Source of the DNA: Symbiodinium natans | Taxonomy: Eukaryota; Sar; Dinophyceae; Suessiales; Symbiodiniaceae | Direction of reading: 5' to 3' | Assembly (NCBI GenBank): GCA_905221605.1 | Contig: CAJNDS010002471.1 | Span: 80,001 to 144,000 of the forward strand | Length of the DNA: 64,000 nt | Shown here: positions 52,260-60,981 of the stretch, one piece after another | Position numbering within the stretch: the stretch's first letter is position 1 | Layout: each line of letters opens with the position of its first letter | Notes under the pieces: generated by a model | What the model saw: only the letters and a program-made list of their open reading frames with translations | Told to the model about the DNA's origin: nothing | Databases searched by the model: none | Made by a program: the position numbers and the translations under genes

Positions 52260-53640
52260 AAAACATGTTCCGATTACTTCCGTGCCATCAGGTGTTGATG
52301 GTTCTGTCGCACCTGCGGGGAACCAGCCCGGTTTTGTTTCAGCTCGGGAAACTGCAACGCAAGAGAACTCAGCAGGATCGGGTGGATATACAATGGTGGA
52401 TGATGTTCCGTATCGGTGGAAAATGGTCGCTGGGAAGTTGGAATTAGAAAAGGTTCCGCTCACAGCTGTTACGCCCGGTATAGGACATGGACTACCTCAA
52501 GGGCCTGGTGGAAGGGTCAGCTTACCTCCTGGAGCAGTGGTGCCACGCGGTATGCCAATCACTGGTGATAGTTCTGGAACCGAACGTCCGGAGGCTCTCG
52601 GGAAGCATGTGATGAGCCTTCCAACTTTGGCAGACTACACACCAAGCAATCCGACGGCACTGGGTGATTGGATCGCAATGATCGAACCAATGTTGTCTTC
52701 GCTGACAGATACAGGAAGAGTGTGGTGGCAATGCGTCTACTCAAAGGCATATCAAGCGTATGCCAAATGGTTGAGTGTTTCTCCACTGGAAAGGTTGGGC
52801 ATCAAGACTGAGCTGGAAGGGCTCAAAGTGGTTCAAACTGTGCATGTTTTGTTGGAGCAGAGAGCGGTGTCTTTGCTGCTACAGGCGATCCCGGAGAGAT
52901 TGAAGACCGAGATCGTTTCCACTCGAATGTTGGGGTCGGTGATGATATTTTACAAATTGCTGACGGTCTACCAACCAGGTGGAGCAAATGAGCGCAGCAC
53001 AATGTTGAACTTCTTGGTGCAACCATCTTCAGCAACCTCGATCTCAGAGGCTATTAAGGGAGTGCGACAATGGGCGCAATGGCGTTCCCGATTAAGGGAG
53101 CTGCGAGCATCCGAGCCGGACGCTACCTTGCTTATCAAGGGATTGGATGCTTTATCATCCGCGTTGCTGGCAAAACACCCTACGGTGCATTTCAGAGTGG
53201 CATCCTTTCGGGAGAAATTGGGGGTGGACTACTCGCCGACCTCTGAAACTGCGACACAACTAGCTGAAATGTTACAGGCAGAGTTTGAACTGCTATTGCA
53301 TAGTGCTGGTGAACAAGAGGTGAAGCAGGACTCGGACGCCAAGAAAAGGGCCAGGTTAAACAAGGCCCAAAAGGGAACTGGTGACGAGACAGAGGAGGGT
53401 GACAAAGGCAAAGGGAAAGGAAAAAGGTACAGCGGAGATGGTGAACGTCCTTTCTGTTGGATATATGGGAAGACCGATGCAGGTTGCAAGTTCGGATCCC
53501 GCTGCAAATTTCGCCATGACAAAGACTCCCTTGAGCGAGGAAGATGTTTTGAGTGTGGGGCCGTTGGCCATCTGCAGCCGCAATGTCCATATAAGGATGG
53601 TGCAAGTTCCAATGTGGACTCAAACCCTGAGAGGAAGTAG
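52228..53640 (+). CDS. gag: Gag core with CCCH and CCHC zinc fingers
   Basis: This is the main nucleocapsid part, in frame +1 relative to the preceding segment. The central part (about 52650-53290) is a Copia-type capsid: DWIAMIEPMLSSLTDTGRVW, a helix-rich stretch, and PTLADYTPSNPTALGDW before it. After a Lys/Gly linker come two zinc fingers: a CCCH finger with spacing C-x9-C-x5-C-x3-H (53455-53520) and a retroviral CCHC knuckle CFECGAVGHLQPQC (53542-53587). These would bind the element RNA. The frame ends at TAG (53638-53640). The protease frame overlaps the end by +1. No own start is needed; it is read as a continuation of Gag. Confidence 0.5.
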   Translation: MVDMQVDHLVKKHVPITSVPSGVDGSVAPAGNQPGFVSARETATQENSAGSGGYTMVDDVPYRWKMVAGKLELEKVPLTAVTPGIGHGLPQGPGGRVSLPPGAVVPRGMPITGDSSGTERPEALGKHVMSLPTLADYTPSNPTALGDWIAMIEPMLSSLTDTGRVWWQCVYSKAYQAYAKWLSVSPLERLGIKTELEGLKVVQTVHVLLEQRAVSLLLQAIPERLKTEIVSTRMLGSVMIFYKLLTVYQPGGANERSTMLNFLVQPSSATSISEAIKGVRQWAQWRSRLRELRASEPDATLLIKGLDALSSALLAKHPTVHFRVASFREKLGVDYSPTSETATQLAEMLQAEFELLLHSAGEQEVKQDSDAKKRARLNKAQKGTGDETEEGDKGKGKGKRYSGDGERPFCWIYGKTDAGCKFGSRCKFRHDKDSLERGRCFECGAVGHLQPQCPYKDGASSNVDSNPERK

Positions 53641-55081
53641 ATCTAAAGGGAATTCTCCCAAAGGGGGAAAGGGCGGCAAAGGTGCGAAATGGGGAAATGC
53701 CAAAAAGGCAGAGGTAGCTGAAGGGGGAGATGAGACGGCTAATGCGGGATTGGATAAAGGTTCTGCAAGTCCCTCATCACCATCAACACCCAATCAAGTC
53801 CTTGCTGAAGCGTTGGAAGTGCTGAAATCTATGAAGCTGTCATCAGCGCAGTCAGCATCGAGCGGGGATCCCAGTGTTCGAATGTTATGTGGATCTGGAT
53901 TGTTTCAGCAGGAAGGGAGAGTGGCGTTGGTGGATACAGCTGCTACGCATCTTGTGCGGACGCTTTTTCCATGGGAATGTTTACCCGACACTACTGTTAT
54001 GGTGCAAAGCGCGCTTGGTGGTGTGACAATGAGGATTACAGAGAAAGGGACGTTGATTAGGGAAGACAATGGGCCCCTGATTATCCCTCTCTGGTTGATT
54101 TTGGAGTTTGGGGCGAACCTCACTGTGATCAATGGGATGTGTCACGTGGGTGCAAAATCTTCGCTGGACCAGCTCTTGTGGTTTGAACATGGCTGTTTGG
54201 TTATGGATTACAAAACAGCTGAAAAAATGGTTTTGCATGCTGAAAGGCAGCGTGCGTCTTGGTCCCATTCTCAATGGAGGAATGGAAGGGCGGACTGTGG
54301 AGTCGGTTCGTCGGATGCCACGTTGTTGCCGAAGCAGGGAGAAGGCCGAGGAGTATGCGTTCTACATGTGGCCAGGGTTTCTGACACCAATGAGTGTTCG
54401 GGAATGGGCATGTTGGACTCGGGAGCATCACATCCTCTCAGATCACTTCGTCCTGGAGAACAGCTTCCGCAGCAAAAGGTGTTGGTGTCTTTAGCTGTTG
54501 GATCTCGGGAGATGTGTATTACCCCAGGTGGGACCCTGGTAACTCCTGAAATGGTAGATCCACTAGTGCCAATTGGCAAAGCGAGCGCCTTGGTTGGTCT
54601 CAGAGTTCAGTGGCGTGGTGGCAAGTGCACAGCCTCACATCCTGTTCTGGGGGAACTTCGCGTTCGTGATCTGAATGGGTGCCCTTGTTTGGAAAAGGAG
54701 GTGGCGCTTCAGATCATTGATGAAATGGATTGGTGCTCACCAAAGCAAGCTTTGAAGGTGGCACGTATGGTTCAAGGGTGTCCGAATACGGACAACGAGG
54801 TGGCTGTAAAAACGTCGTTGCAAAGCGCAGCGCGGACAGCGTCAGCGAATGAGGAGGAGTTCGTCCAGGCATGCTGGAGATTTCTTCGGTGGTATTATGG
54901 GGATATACCAGAAAATATGCTGATGGAGCTGTTGCCACGTGGAGATATTGCGGCGTTGCCTTTCAACCGTCATAAAAGGAGACGGCTGGCACGAGCAAAA
55001 AGGGTGGTGGTACACCTATTTTCGGGAAAACAAAATGGCATTTTCCCAGTCGGGATGTGGAGGTACTGGAGCTGGATTTGA
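53630..55081 (+). CDS. pro: Protease region with two retropepsin-like domains and start of methyltransferase-like domain
   Basis: After a Lys/Gly-rich linker there are two retropepsin-like domains in a row. The first has VALVDTAATHLVRT (Asp codon at 53933) and the second MGMLDSGASHPLRS (Asp codon at 54416). Both continue with a similar pattern: ITEKGTLIREDNGPL versus ITPGGTLVTPEMVDPL. The second has the standard D-S-G-A; the first has D-T-A-A, so the Gly that helps form the active site is replaced. The end of the frame reads RVVVHLFSGK, similar to motif I of C5-methyltransferases. Just there the -1 frame takes over through GGGAAAA (55024-55030). Without a shift the frame ends after 17 more codons at TGA (55079-55081). 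Confidence 0.5.
   Translation, partial: RGSRSKGNSPKGGKGGKGAKWGNAKKAEVAEGGDETANAGLDKGSASPSSPSTPNQVLAEALEVLKSMKLSSAQSASSGDPSVRMLCGSGLFQQEGRVALVDTAATHLVRTLFPWECLPDTTVMVQSALGGVTMRITEKGTLIREDNGPLIIPLWLILEFGANLTVINGMCHVGAKSSLDQLLWFEHGCLVMDYKTAEKMVLHAERQRASWSHSQWRNGRADCGVGSSDATLLPKQGEGRGVCVLHVARVSDTNECSGMGMLDSGASHPLRSLRPGEQLPQQKVLVSLAVGSREMCITPGGTLVTPEMVDPLVPIGKASALVGLRVQWRGGKCTASHPVLGELRVRDLNGCPCLEKEVALQIIDEMDWCSPKQALKVARMVQGCPNTDNEVAVKTSLQSAARTASANEEEFVQACWRFLRWYYGDIPENMLMELLPRGDIAALPFNRHKRRRLARAKRVVVHLFSGKQNGIFPVGMWRYWSWI
55024..55030 (+). promoter_or_regulatory. Candidate -1 ribosomal frameshift heptamer
   Basis: G GGA AAA matches X XXY YYZ in the protease frame. A -1 shift here leads directly into the pol frame (ACA AAA TGG CAT), whose next residues TKWHFPSRDVEVLELDL join motif I to motif II of the methyltransferase-like domain. 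A one-base gain in the same run is the simpler alternative. Confidence 0.5.
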
Positions 55082-55560
55082 CAAAAGGTGGTGACCTACA
55101 TAATTCGAGCGTCTGGAAGTATCTTCTGCATCTGGCGGCTGAAGGAAAGGTGGTTGCTGTGGTGGGAGGACCTCCATGCAGGACAGTGTCAAGGTTGAGA
55201 GGTGAAGACGGTGGTCCACCTGTATTACGCCGACGCTGTGGACCTGAACGGTTGGGGTTAAAGAGTCTTCCTTGGCCACATCAAGAATTAGCTCAAAAGG
55301 ATGGTGTTTTACTTCTGAAGATGCTTTTCCTATATGACGTGGCGGTGCATTCAAGGGGTGGAACTGCTGAAGTCATCAATGGAAGTTCTGTCTTCTTTGG
55401 CATGGAAAGCCCTGGGGACCCTGAACTCATAGGGAAAGATTTCTCTCAGAACGGCAAAACGGTCTTGAGTGCTGAGGATCTGGTGGATGGTTCTCAGGAA
55501 GGGCTCTCAAGTCCTACCTTCTGGAGTTGGCCAGAGGTGAAAAGCTTTTGTGAGCGTTAT
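55030..55560 (+). other. C5-methyltransferase-like region within pol
   Basis: The order is HLFSGK (motif I, in the protease frame), EVLELDLTKG (motif II position), AVVGGPPCRTVS (motif IV with the catalytic-type Cys) and FFGMESPGDP (motif VI position, Glu kept). The Gln after Cys in standard enzymes is Arg here. No target-recognition or motif X region was found, so it may be inactive as an enzyme. Confidence 0.5.
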
Positions 55561-58500
55561 GGAATGTACGCTGCACACTTTGATCAAGGAGCATTGGGAC
55601 ATGCTCTGGTGAAACCTACGACTTTCCTGGTGTCTGATATGGAACTATGGGAATCGTTGGAACAGGTTCGCGTGGTTGTTCCGTGGTCAGCAACATTCGC
55701 TTCTACCCTGGAAGAGCGTATTGGACAATCCTCTATATGGGCGCGATGGGCGTTTGGATTGGTTAAAAGAATACGTCACAGGTTGGCACAATGGTTGCAT
55801 GAGAGCGATGCTGAACGGGAAGCTACGGTGTTAAAAAAAGAAGAACGAGAAGGGACGCTACGGAGGTTGACTGCCGAGGAGCGAGCTTTCCGTGACCATT
55901 GCCTAAGGGGGCATATTCCCTTCAGACGTGATTGTCAAATCTGTGTGTCTGCTGCTGGAAAAGAGCGTCGCCATTTGAGGCGAAAGCATGGGGATGCTTA
56001 CACTTTATCATTGGACTTAGCGGGTCCATACAAGTGTTCAAAGGATGCTCACCAGCAGAAGCCACGACACGCTGTTATTGGTGTGTATCAATTTCCAATG
56101 TTGGATCCCAATGTGGGTCGCCCTCCAGAAAAGGAGGAAGATGCGGATGAGGTGGAAGATCAGGTGGTAGATGATGGTGCTGGTGTTGGAGAATGGTTAG
56201 GCGATGCAGTCGCTAACTTCGAGGAGGAAGACTCTGCACCGGTGGAACCTGCGCCAGTTCTGGAGGCAGAGGTGTTGAAAATTCAAGCTTCTGAAAAATC
56301 CTGGAAGGAACTGAAGGACCACTTGACCCAACCGGTCCGTATGATCAACTTCGTTATGGTGGAGCCGATTGTGGACAAACAGCAAACAACTGTTTTATCG
56401 GCAGTCCAAAGAATGATGGTGCGCTTGCAGAGACATGGGTATCCGGTGTTGAGAATCCACTCAGATCGAGCGGGGGAGTTTGTCAATGCACGCTTCCGGT
56501 CCTTTTGCGAAACTCGTCTGATATATAGGACCACTGGTGATCCTGGAGTCCCGCAAACAAATGGGCGCGCTGAAGCATGTGTGGGTTTATTCAAACGTGG
56601 TGTCAGGTCGCTCTTAAAGGAGGCGCGACTCGGGCCGGCGTACTGGGCACTGGCTGCTCGCCATTGGTCAATGTTACGGTGGCAGAAAGCTGAAAGGGAG
56701 TTGGGGTTGAATCCTAAAGCATTGCTTCCCTTTGGTGCTCAGATTCAAGTCAAACGTCGTCCGTGGGAGTTGCTGGGTCCGGATGGAACAAAGAAAGGTC
56801 GGCAATGGGTCGATCGTACGCAGCCTGCACTTCTTTTGGGTCCATGCGATGACCTACCTGGTGGTTATTGGGTGGAAGCTCAAGGGACTGCAAAAGATCC
56901 GGATGAACTGGTGTTATTTCCCTGCACTACGATTTTTTCCAATATAAAGGAACCGCCTGAATTGGAGCTGGAAGGGGTGGTAGAAGAACAGGAGCCTTCT
57001 CCTCCAGAGCATCGTCTCAAGGGGAAAAAACCGGCGCTTCGGTTCGCTGATGAGGAAGGTCCTCCTTTACCTCCGCCTCGCGATCCTCCAGTTCGTCATC
57101 GGTTAAATGAAAAAAGCCCGGCCTCTTCACTGCGTGGTCATGTGGGCTCCTTGCGCTTGCTTCGCAAGCGGGGGGAGAGTCCGCCCTTAGAAATTTTCGA
57201 GGATGACATGCAGGGTCTGGGGGAGCTGGAAGAAAATGCAGATGTCGAGGACAATGTTCCTGGTGATGAGTATTGGCCGACTTGCTGTTCTCCTCATGAA
57301 AATGCTTATTTGGTCTGCAAAAGTGAGACTGCTGAGGATGGAACACAGTTGGAAAAAGAAGAGCAAAAAGCCAAGTCAATGTATGAAAGGTCTATGTATG
57401 ATTACGTGGACTGTGAGGAGCTTTTGGAAGGGATTGTATACCCAAAGAGGGTGAATCGAAGAGGTGGTATCAACAATTGGTGTACAAGTACGCGAGCTCT
57501 GGTGTTGGGCCACTATACTCATGGCGGAGTGTGTGGTATCACAAAAGAGACTCATCGAAGACCATGGCTATGTCGTTATTTGGCATCATTCGTGAGGCAC
57601 CACAATCCTGAAGCCAAATTTTCTGCTCTTCAGATCTCGTGCAATGCTCCGGTGTCATTGCATAGGGATAGTCACAATGAAAAACATTGCTGCAATTATG
57701 TGTGTGGCTTTGGTGACTATAAAGATGGTCAGCTGTGGGTTGAGGATGAAAAGGTTTTAGAGGAAGGAGCTGAAGTGGTGGAGCAATCTTATGGGAAGAA
57801 AGTCCTACCTGGAAAATTGGTGGATATCCACTGGAACTTCATGTCGTTCTTTCCGAGAAAGCTGCATGGCCCTATGCCTTGGAAAGGAAACAGGGTATCC
57901 TTGACAGGGTACACACCTGTTTTTATGGAGCGTTTGAGCTACAAGGATAGGTGCTATCTTCTCCAATGCAAGTTTCCTCTTCCGGAACCACAGGCTGAAG
58001 AAGGTGAAAAAAGGAAGTGGTTAAAAATGACGTTGAAAGAGACCTCGCTGGACGACCTTGCAGAAGAAGTCGACTACGCTGTGTTCGAAGCGCATCAATG
58101 GGCTCTAGAAGAGCATTTGAGTATTCGACGCCTAATTGCTGAACAGGAATGTTGCATCTTGGACGAGTTCCATGGATCGGCCAATGAGTCGAGTGAAGAA
58201 AAAGGATCAGAGACTAGAGAATGGCTGGTTAAAGCAAAAAGGGCTGAGGAACAGCTATCGAAGTTTTTGGTCAAAGCAGCTCAAGTTCAGCAAACGGTAC
58301 AAGAAAATACCACGCTTGAGGCAGCAGAGGAGGTTGAGTTCCTGCAAACAAAAACAATCCCTACACAAGAAGCCATGCAAGAGCTGGAAAAGTGGAGGGA
58401 ATCATTGTCGGACGAGGTGACGTCTTTGGTGAAAGAGTTGGAGGTGGTGGAACCAACAACTCAAGAAAAGCTGGACAAATTGGCGGAAGAGCCTAATGCA

Positions 58501-60567
58501 CCGGTGATTGAGTACGTTCCCAGTCTGGTGGTGTTTACCCGGAAGCAAGGGACAGGGAGGCGACGTGCCCGTATCTGTGCATGTGGAAACTTCATTTCGT
58601 CAACGGCAGCTACAGAATATGAAGGGCCGAGGTCACTCAGTCGTCACTCGCTGTACGCTCCAGGTTTAGATTCAACTACATTCAGGTGTCAAGTGAGGCA
58701 CGCAGCATATATGGTGTGGATCATCGCTGGCTTAGACATTTCCAAAGCTTTTCTGACGGCGCCGATGAATAGGGCGCAAAGAGAAGGGCGTTTGGTGGTG
58801 GTGCAGCCCCCAAGGGCGGCGGTGAAATTGGGTCTTTGCACAAAGGAGGAGCGGTGGATTGTGAGGAAGGCCTTGTACGGTTTGGCCGAAAGTCCTGCAG
58901 CATGGGTGGAGTGGCGAGACCAACGTCTTCAAGGGATGTCTTGGGTGTCAAAGGATGGACAAGCAATGAGCTTTCAGAGGTCCAATGCAGACCCAAGTCT
59001 GTTCCTTATTATGGCGCAAGAGAAGCTGGAAGGTGCAAGCAAGTTGGTAGGGACAATGGGTCTTTACGTGGATGATTTTTTGATGGCTGGGACTATGACA
59101 GTGCTCCGGGAGGCCTTGGAACAGATTAGGAAGGAGTGGAAAACTTCTGAACCCGAGTTCTGTGGTCCAGGCTGCGGTGATGGATTCCTGAAGTTTTTAG
59201 GTGTCCAAATCTGGTATCGAAATGGCAGCTTCTTTCTCAACCAGGAGGACTTTGTGAGAGATTTGCTGAACCGACGAGGGTATCAGATCGATGAAACTGG
59301 AAAAGGGAGTAACCTGCCAATGGTGAAAGAAACTCCAGGTGAAGAAGAGGAGGTGGATATTCCTTCCTTGCGAGCGGCTCAAGGTGCCGTAGGGGAGTTC
59401 CTCTGGGTGGCAATCAAAACTCGACCTGATTTGGCGTTCTGCACGAGCCAGTTGTCTTTGTGGACATCCCGAAGGCCGCGATTTGTGGTTAAAAAGGCTG
59501 AGGAGGTTTTCCGATACCTTGCTGCAACTCCAACGTTAGGCTTGACGTTCGGAGCAATCGCAACATGCGAAAAAGAAAGAAATGAGGTGTTGCGTTATGG
59601 ACGAGGCGTTAAGGTGGTGGAGTCCTACGCGGATGCCAGCTTTGCAGCAGGTGAAAACGAAAAGAGCCACTCAGGAGCGGCGGTGGTGTGGGGTGACTGT
59701 CCAGTGATGTGGGCAACACAAAGACAATCAACGGTGGCTTTAAGTACAGCTGAAGCTGAATTACATGCGTCCATAGAGGGAGCAACGATGATTCAGTCGT
59801 GCACCCCTATAATTGCCGCTTTGGTTGGAGCAGGTGAAGAATCGCTGCAAAAAGTGCTGTATACAGATTCGGTTTCAACGTGCTCGATCATTCAATATCC
59901 TGCTGGAAGCTGGAGGACAAGACACCTGAGAATTCGAGCAGCCGGTGTCAGGTCTCTGGTGGACCGTGGTTATATGGTGATAGCGCATCTTCGCGGTGAG
60001 TATATGATCGCTGACCTGTTGACTAAGTTGATGAGTGGACAGGTGTACGCAAAGCAAAAGGCACTTTGGGGTCTCCGACTGTTGGTACAAGGGACTGACT
60101 TGAAAAAAGTCTCGCTTGCAATGGCGGTCATGATGGTGGCTGCATCTCTGCAAGGGATGGCAACTGGTGGCGAAAAAGTATCAACTGCTGGATTCTTTTG
60201 CTCAGAAGAAGGGGTGTGCAAGGTCGCCAACACGTCTACGGTGATGGTTCTGGCTCAAGGTATTGAAATGGTTGTCAACAATTCAGACATTGTTGCATAT
60301 TTGGTGGCAGCAATTATACTCTGGGAACTGGCATGGTGCCTCTTTCGACGGCTGTATAAATGGCTGTGGATCAAGAAAGCGGTGGTTATTCCTGCGAGTG
60401 CCACTTTGTATACAACAGTGGGTGGGAACTGTATGCACGCAAGCAGTGACTGTGATGTCCTGCGATATTCACAGCCCAGGGCTAAAACGCTTTGTAAGCA
60501 TTGCCTCAAGGATGGCTGGGTGGTGAATGCTGAGTTCCTTGGTGAGGAACGGGCCGCTGGAACGTGA
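55057..60567 (+). CDS. pol: Copia polyprotein: methyltransferase-like, integrase, dioxygenase-like, RT, RNase H, membrane tail
   Basis: The frame has 1,836 codons and is open upstream to about 55030; the first codon here is GTG, so it is read as a fusion. Domains by residue: 1-240 methyltransferase-like, with VVGGPPCRTVSRLR (35-48) like C5-MTase motif IV; compact HHCC (FRDHCLRGH and CQIC, about 287-304); integrase D320, D470, E506 with exactly 35 residues between the last two. About 800-960 dioxygenase-like (H869, D871, H937, R946); reverse transcriptase about 1160-1420 with LDISKAF (D1227) and YVDD (1337-1340); RNase H with D1526 and STAEAELH (E1566, E1568). The tail from about 1685 has a membrane segment (1745-1770) and a Cys/His cluster near 1792-1817. 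The 150-residue D320-D470 gap holds an acidic insert. Reverse transcriptase and integrase active sites look intact. Confidence 0.5.
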   Translation: MEVLELDLTKGGDLHNSSVWKYLLHLAAEGKVVAVVGGPPCRTVSRLRGEDGGPPVLRRRCGPERLGLKSLPWPHQELAQKDGVLLLKMLFLYDVAVHSRGGTAEVINGSSVFFGMESPGDPELIGKDFSQNGKTVLSAEDLVDGSQEGLSSPTFWSWPEVKSFCERYGMYAAHFDQGALGHALVKPTTFLVSDMELWESLEQVRVVVPWSATFASTLEERIGQSSIWARWAFGLVKRIRHRLAQWLHESDAEREATVLKKEEREGTLRRLTAEERAFRDHCLRGHIPFRRDCQICVSAAGKERRHLRRKHGDAYTLSLDLAGPYKCSKDAHQQKPRHAVIGVYQFPMLDPNVGRPPEKEEDADEVEDQVVDDGAGVGEWLGDAVANFEEEDSAPVEPAPVLEAEVLKIQASEKSWKELKDHLTQPVRMINFVMVEPIVDKQQTTVLSAVQRMMVRLQRHGYPVLRIHSDRAGEFVNARFRSFCETRLIYRTTGDPGVPQTNGRAEACVGLFKRGVRSLLKEARLGPAYWALAARHWSMLRWQKAERELGLNPKALLPFGAQIQVKRRPWELLGPDGTKKGRQWVDRTQPALLLGPCDDLPGGYWVEAQGTAKDPDELVLFPCTTIFSNIKEPPELELEGVVEEQEPSPPEHRLKGKKPALRFADEEGPPLPPPRDPPVRHRLNEKSPASSLRGHVGSLRLLRKRGESPPLEIFEDDMQGLGELEENADVEDNVPGDEYWPTCCSPHENAYLVCKSETAEDGTQLEKEEQKAKSMYERSMYDYVDCEELLEGIVYPKRVNRRGGINNWCTSTRALVLGHYTHGGVCGITKETHRRPWLCRYLASFVRHHNPEAKFSALQISCNAPVSLHRDSHNEKHCCNYVCGFGDYKDGQLWVEDEKVLEEGAEVVEQSYGKKVLPGKLVDIHWNFMSFFPRKLHGPMPWKGNRVSLTGYTPVFMERLSYKDRCYLLQCKFPLPEPQAEEGEKRKWLKMTLKETSLDDLAEEVDYAVFEAHQWALEEHLSIRRLIAEQECCILDEFHGSANESSEEKGSETREWLVKAKRAEEQLSKFLVKAAQVQQTVQENTTLEAAEEVEFLQTKTIPTQEAMQELEKWRESLSDEVTSLVKELEVVEPTTQEKLDKLAEEPNAPVIEYVPSLVVFTRKQGTGRRRARICACGNFISSTAATEYEGPRSLSRHSLYAPGLDSTTFRCQVRHAAYMVWIIAGLDISKAFLTAPMNRAQREGRLVVVQPPRAAVKLGLCTKEERWIVRKALYGLAESPAAWVEWRDQRLQGMSWVSKDGQAMSFQRSNADPSLFLIMAQEKLEGASKLVGTMGLYVDDFLMAGTMTVLREALEQIRKEWKTSEPEFCGPGCGDGFLKFLGVQIWYRNGSFFLNQEDFVRDLLNRRGYQIDETGKGSNLPMVKETPGEEEEVDIPSLRAAQGAVGEFLWVAIKTRPDLAFCTSQLSLWTSRRPRFVVKKAEEVFRYLAATPTLGLTFGAIATCEKERNEVLRYGRGVKVVESYADASFAAGENEKSHSGAAVVWGDCPVMWATQRQSTVALSTAEAELHASIEGATMIQSCTPIIAALVGAGEESLQKVLYTDSVSTCSIIQYPAGSWRTRHLRIRAAGVRSLVDRGYMVIAHLRGEYMIADLLTKLMSGQVYAKQKALWGLRLLVQGTDLKKVSLAMAVMMVAASLQGMATGGEKVSTAGFFCSEEGVCKVANTSTVMVLAQGIEMVVNNSDIVAYLVAAIILWELAWCLFRRLYKWLWIKKAVVIPASATLYTTVGGNCMHASSDCDVLRYSQPRAKTLCKHCLKDGWVVNAEFLGEERAAGT
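57460..57960 (+). other. TET/JBP-like 2OG-Fe(II) dioxygenase region within pol
   Basis: Residues about 800-960 of the polyprotein show the order HxD (LHRDSHNEK, H869/D871), a strand with GDYKDGQLWVED, then KLHGPMPWKGNRVSLTGYTP (H937, R946). In the double-stranded beta-helix dioxygenases HxD and the distal His bind iron and the Arg binds 2-oxoglutarate. The HRDxHN form and the His-to-Arg distance of nine resemble TET/JBP enzymes. Assignment is by motif only. Confidence 0.5.
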
Positions 60568-60744
60568 ATTTTCCAAGTGCGAGGTGAAGAGATCCTCAAT
60601 GGTAAAGGATTCAGCCAATGAGCTGAAGGTTCGTCCTGGATGACGTTAAACCATAATGTGCATTTCAAGCAGCTGGCTGCTGCCTAAATGGCGGTTTTTG
60701 GCCAAAGATCTGCACCTCCAATGTGTCCTAGGAAATCCTAGGAC
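60568..60744 (+). other. 3' untranslated region of the Copia element
   Basis: A 177-base gap between the pol stop and the purine tract. It contains the near-duplicate TCCTAGGAAATCCTAGGA (60726-60743). No coding sense. Confidence 0.5.
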
Positions 60745-60752
60745 AGGGGGAG
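60745..60752 (+). promoter_or_regulatory. Polypurine tract
   Basis: AGGGGGAG abuts the 3' LTR and would prime second-strand synthesis. Confidence 0.5.
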
Positions 60753-60981
60753 TGCGGAGCTGCAATTGGTATTGTAGAAAGGAGTTGGTATTGGAAGTTG
60801 AAGGGTCAATGAACCCGGTAATCTTTGGCTCAAGCCATGACCAAAGCGGTCAAAGGTTTCGTAAAAAGTGTGCCCTTGGTTTGGGGTCTTGTTGTTCGGT
60901 TGTTGGTTGTTCCAGGGGTATTAAGGGCTTCTGTTGGGGTTGACTGTTTTGTTCCCCGTCCTCCTTCGGTTGCCCCCCGTA
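60753..60981 (+). repeat. 3' LTR (229 bp)
   Basis: Identical to the 5' LTR except for C at 60957. It is followed by TAGGG and telomeric units. Confidence 0.5.

Larger units (their letters stand above)
51054..60981 (+). mobile_element. Near-intact Ty1/Copia LTR retrotransposon
   Basis: The element is 9,928 bp with 229-bp LTRs, a primer-binding site, gag, protease, integrase, reverse transcriptase and RNase H in Copia order (integrase before reverse transcriptase), and a purine tract before the 3' LTR. TAGGG flanks both ends (51049-51053 and 60982-60986), a 5-bp target duplication within telomeric repeats. The LTRs differ at one site (51258 T, 60957 C), so insertion is recent. The reading frame changes three times (near 52250, 53640 and 55027). 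Extra domains are unusual: a second retropepsin, methyltransferase-like motifs, dioxygenase-like motifs and a membrane tail. Confidence 0.5.

Noticed and set aside
54132-54494. 120-codon plus-strand frame inside the protease region
   Set aside because: It is a shadow of the protease frame, which has clear retropepsin motifs.
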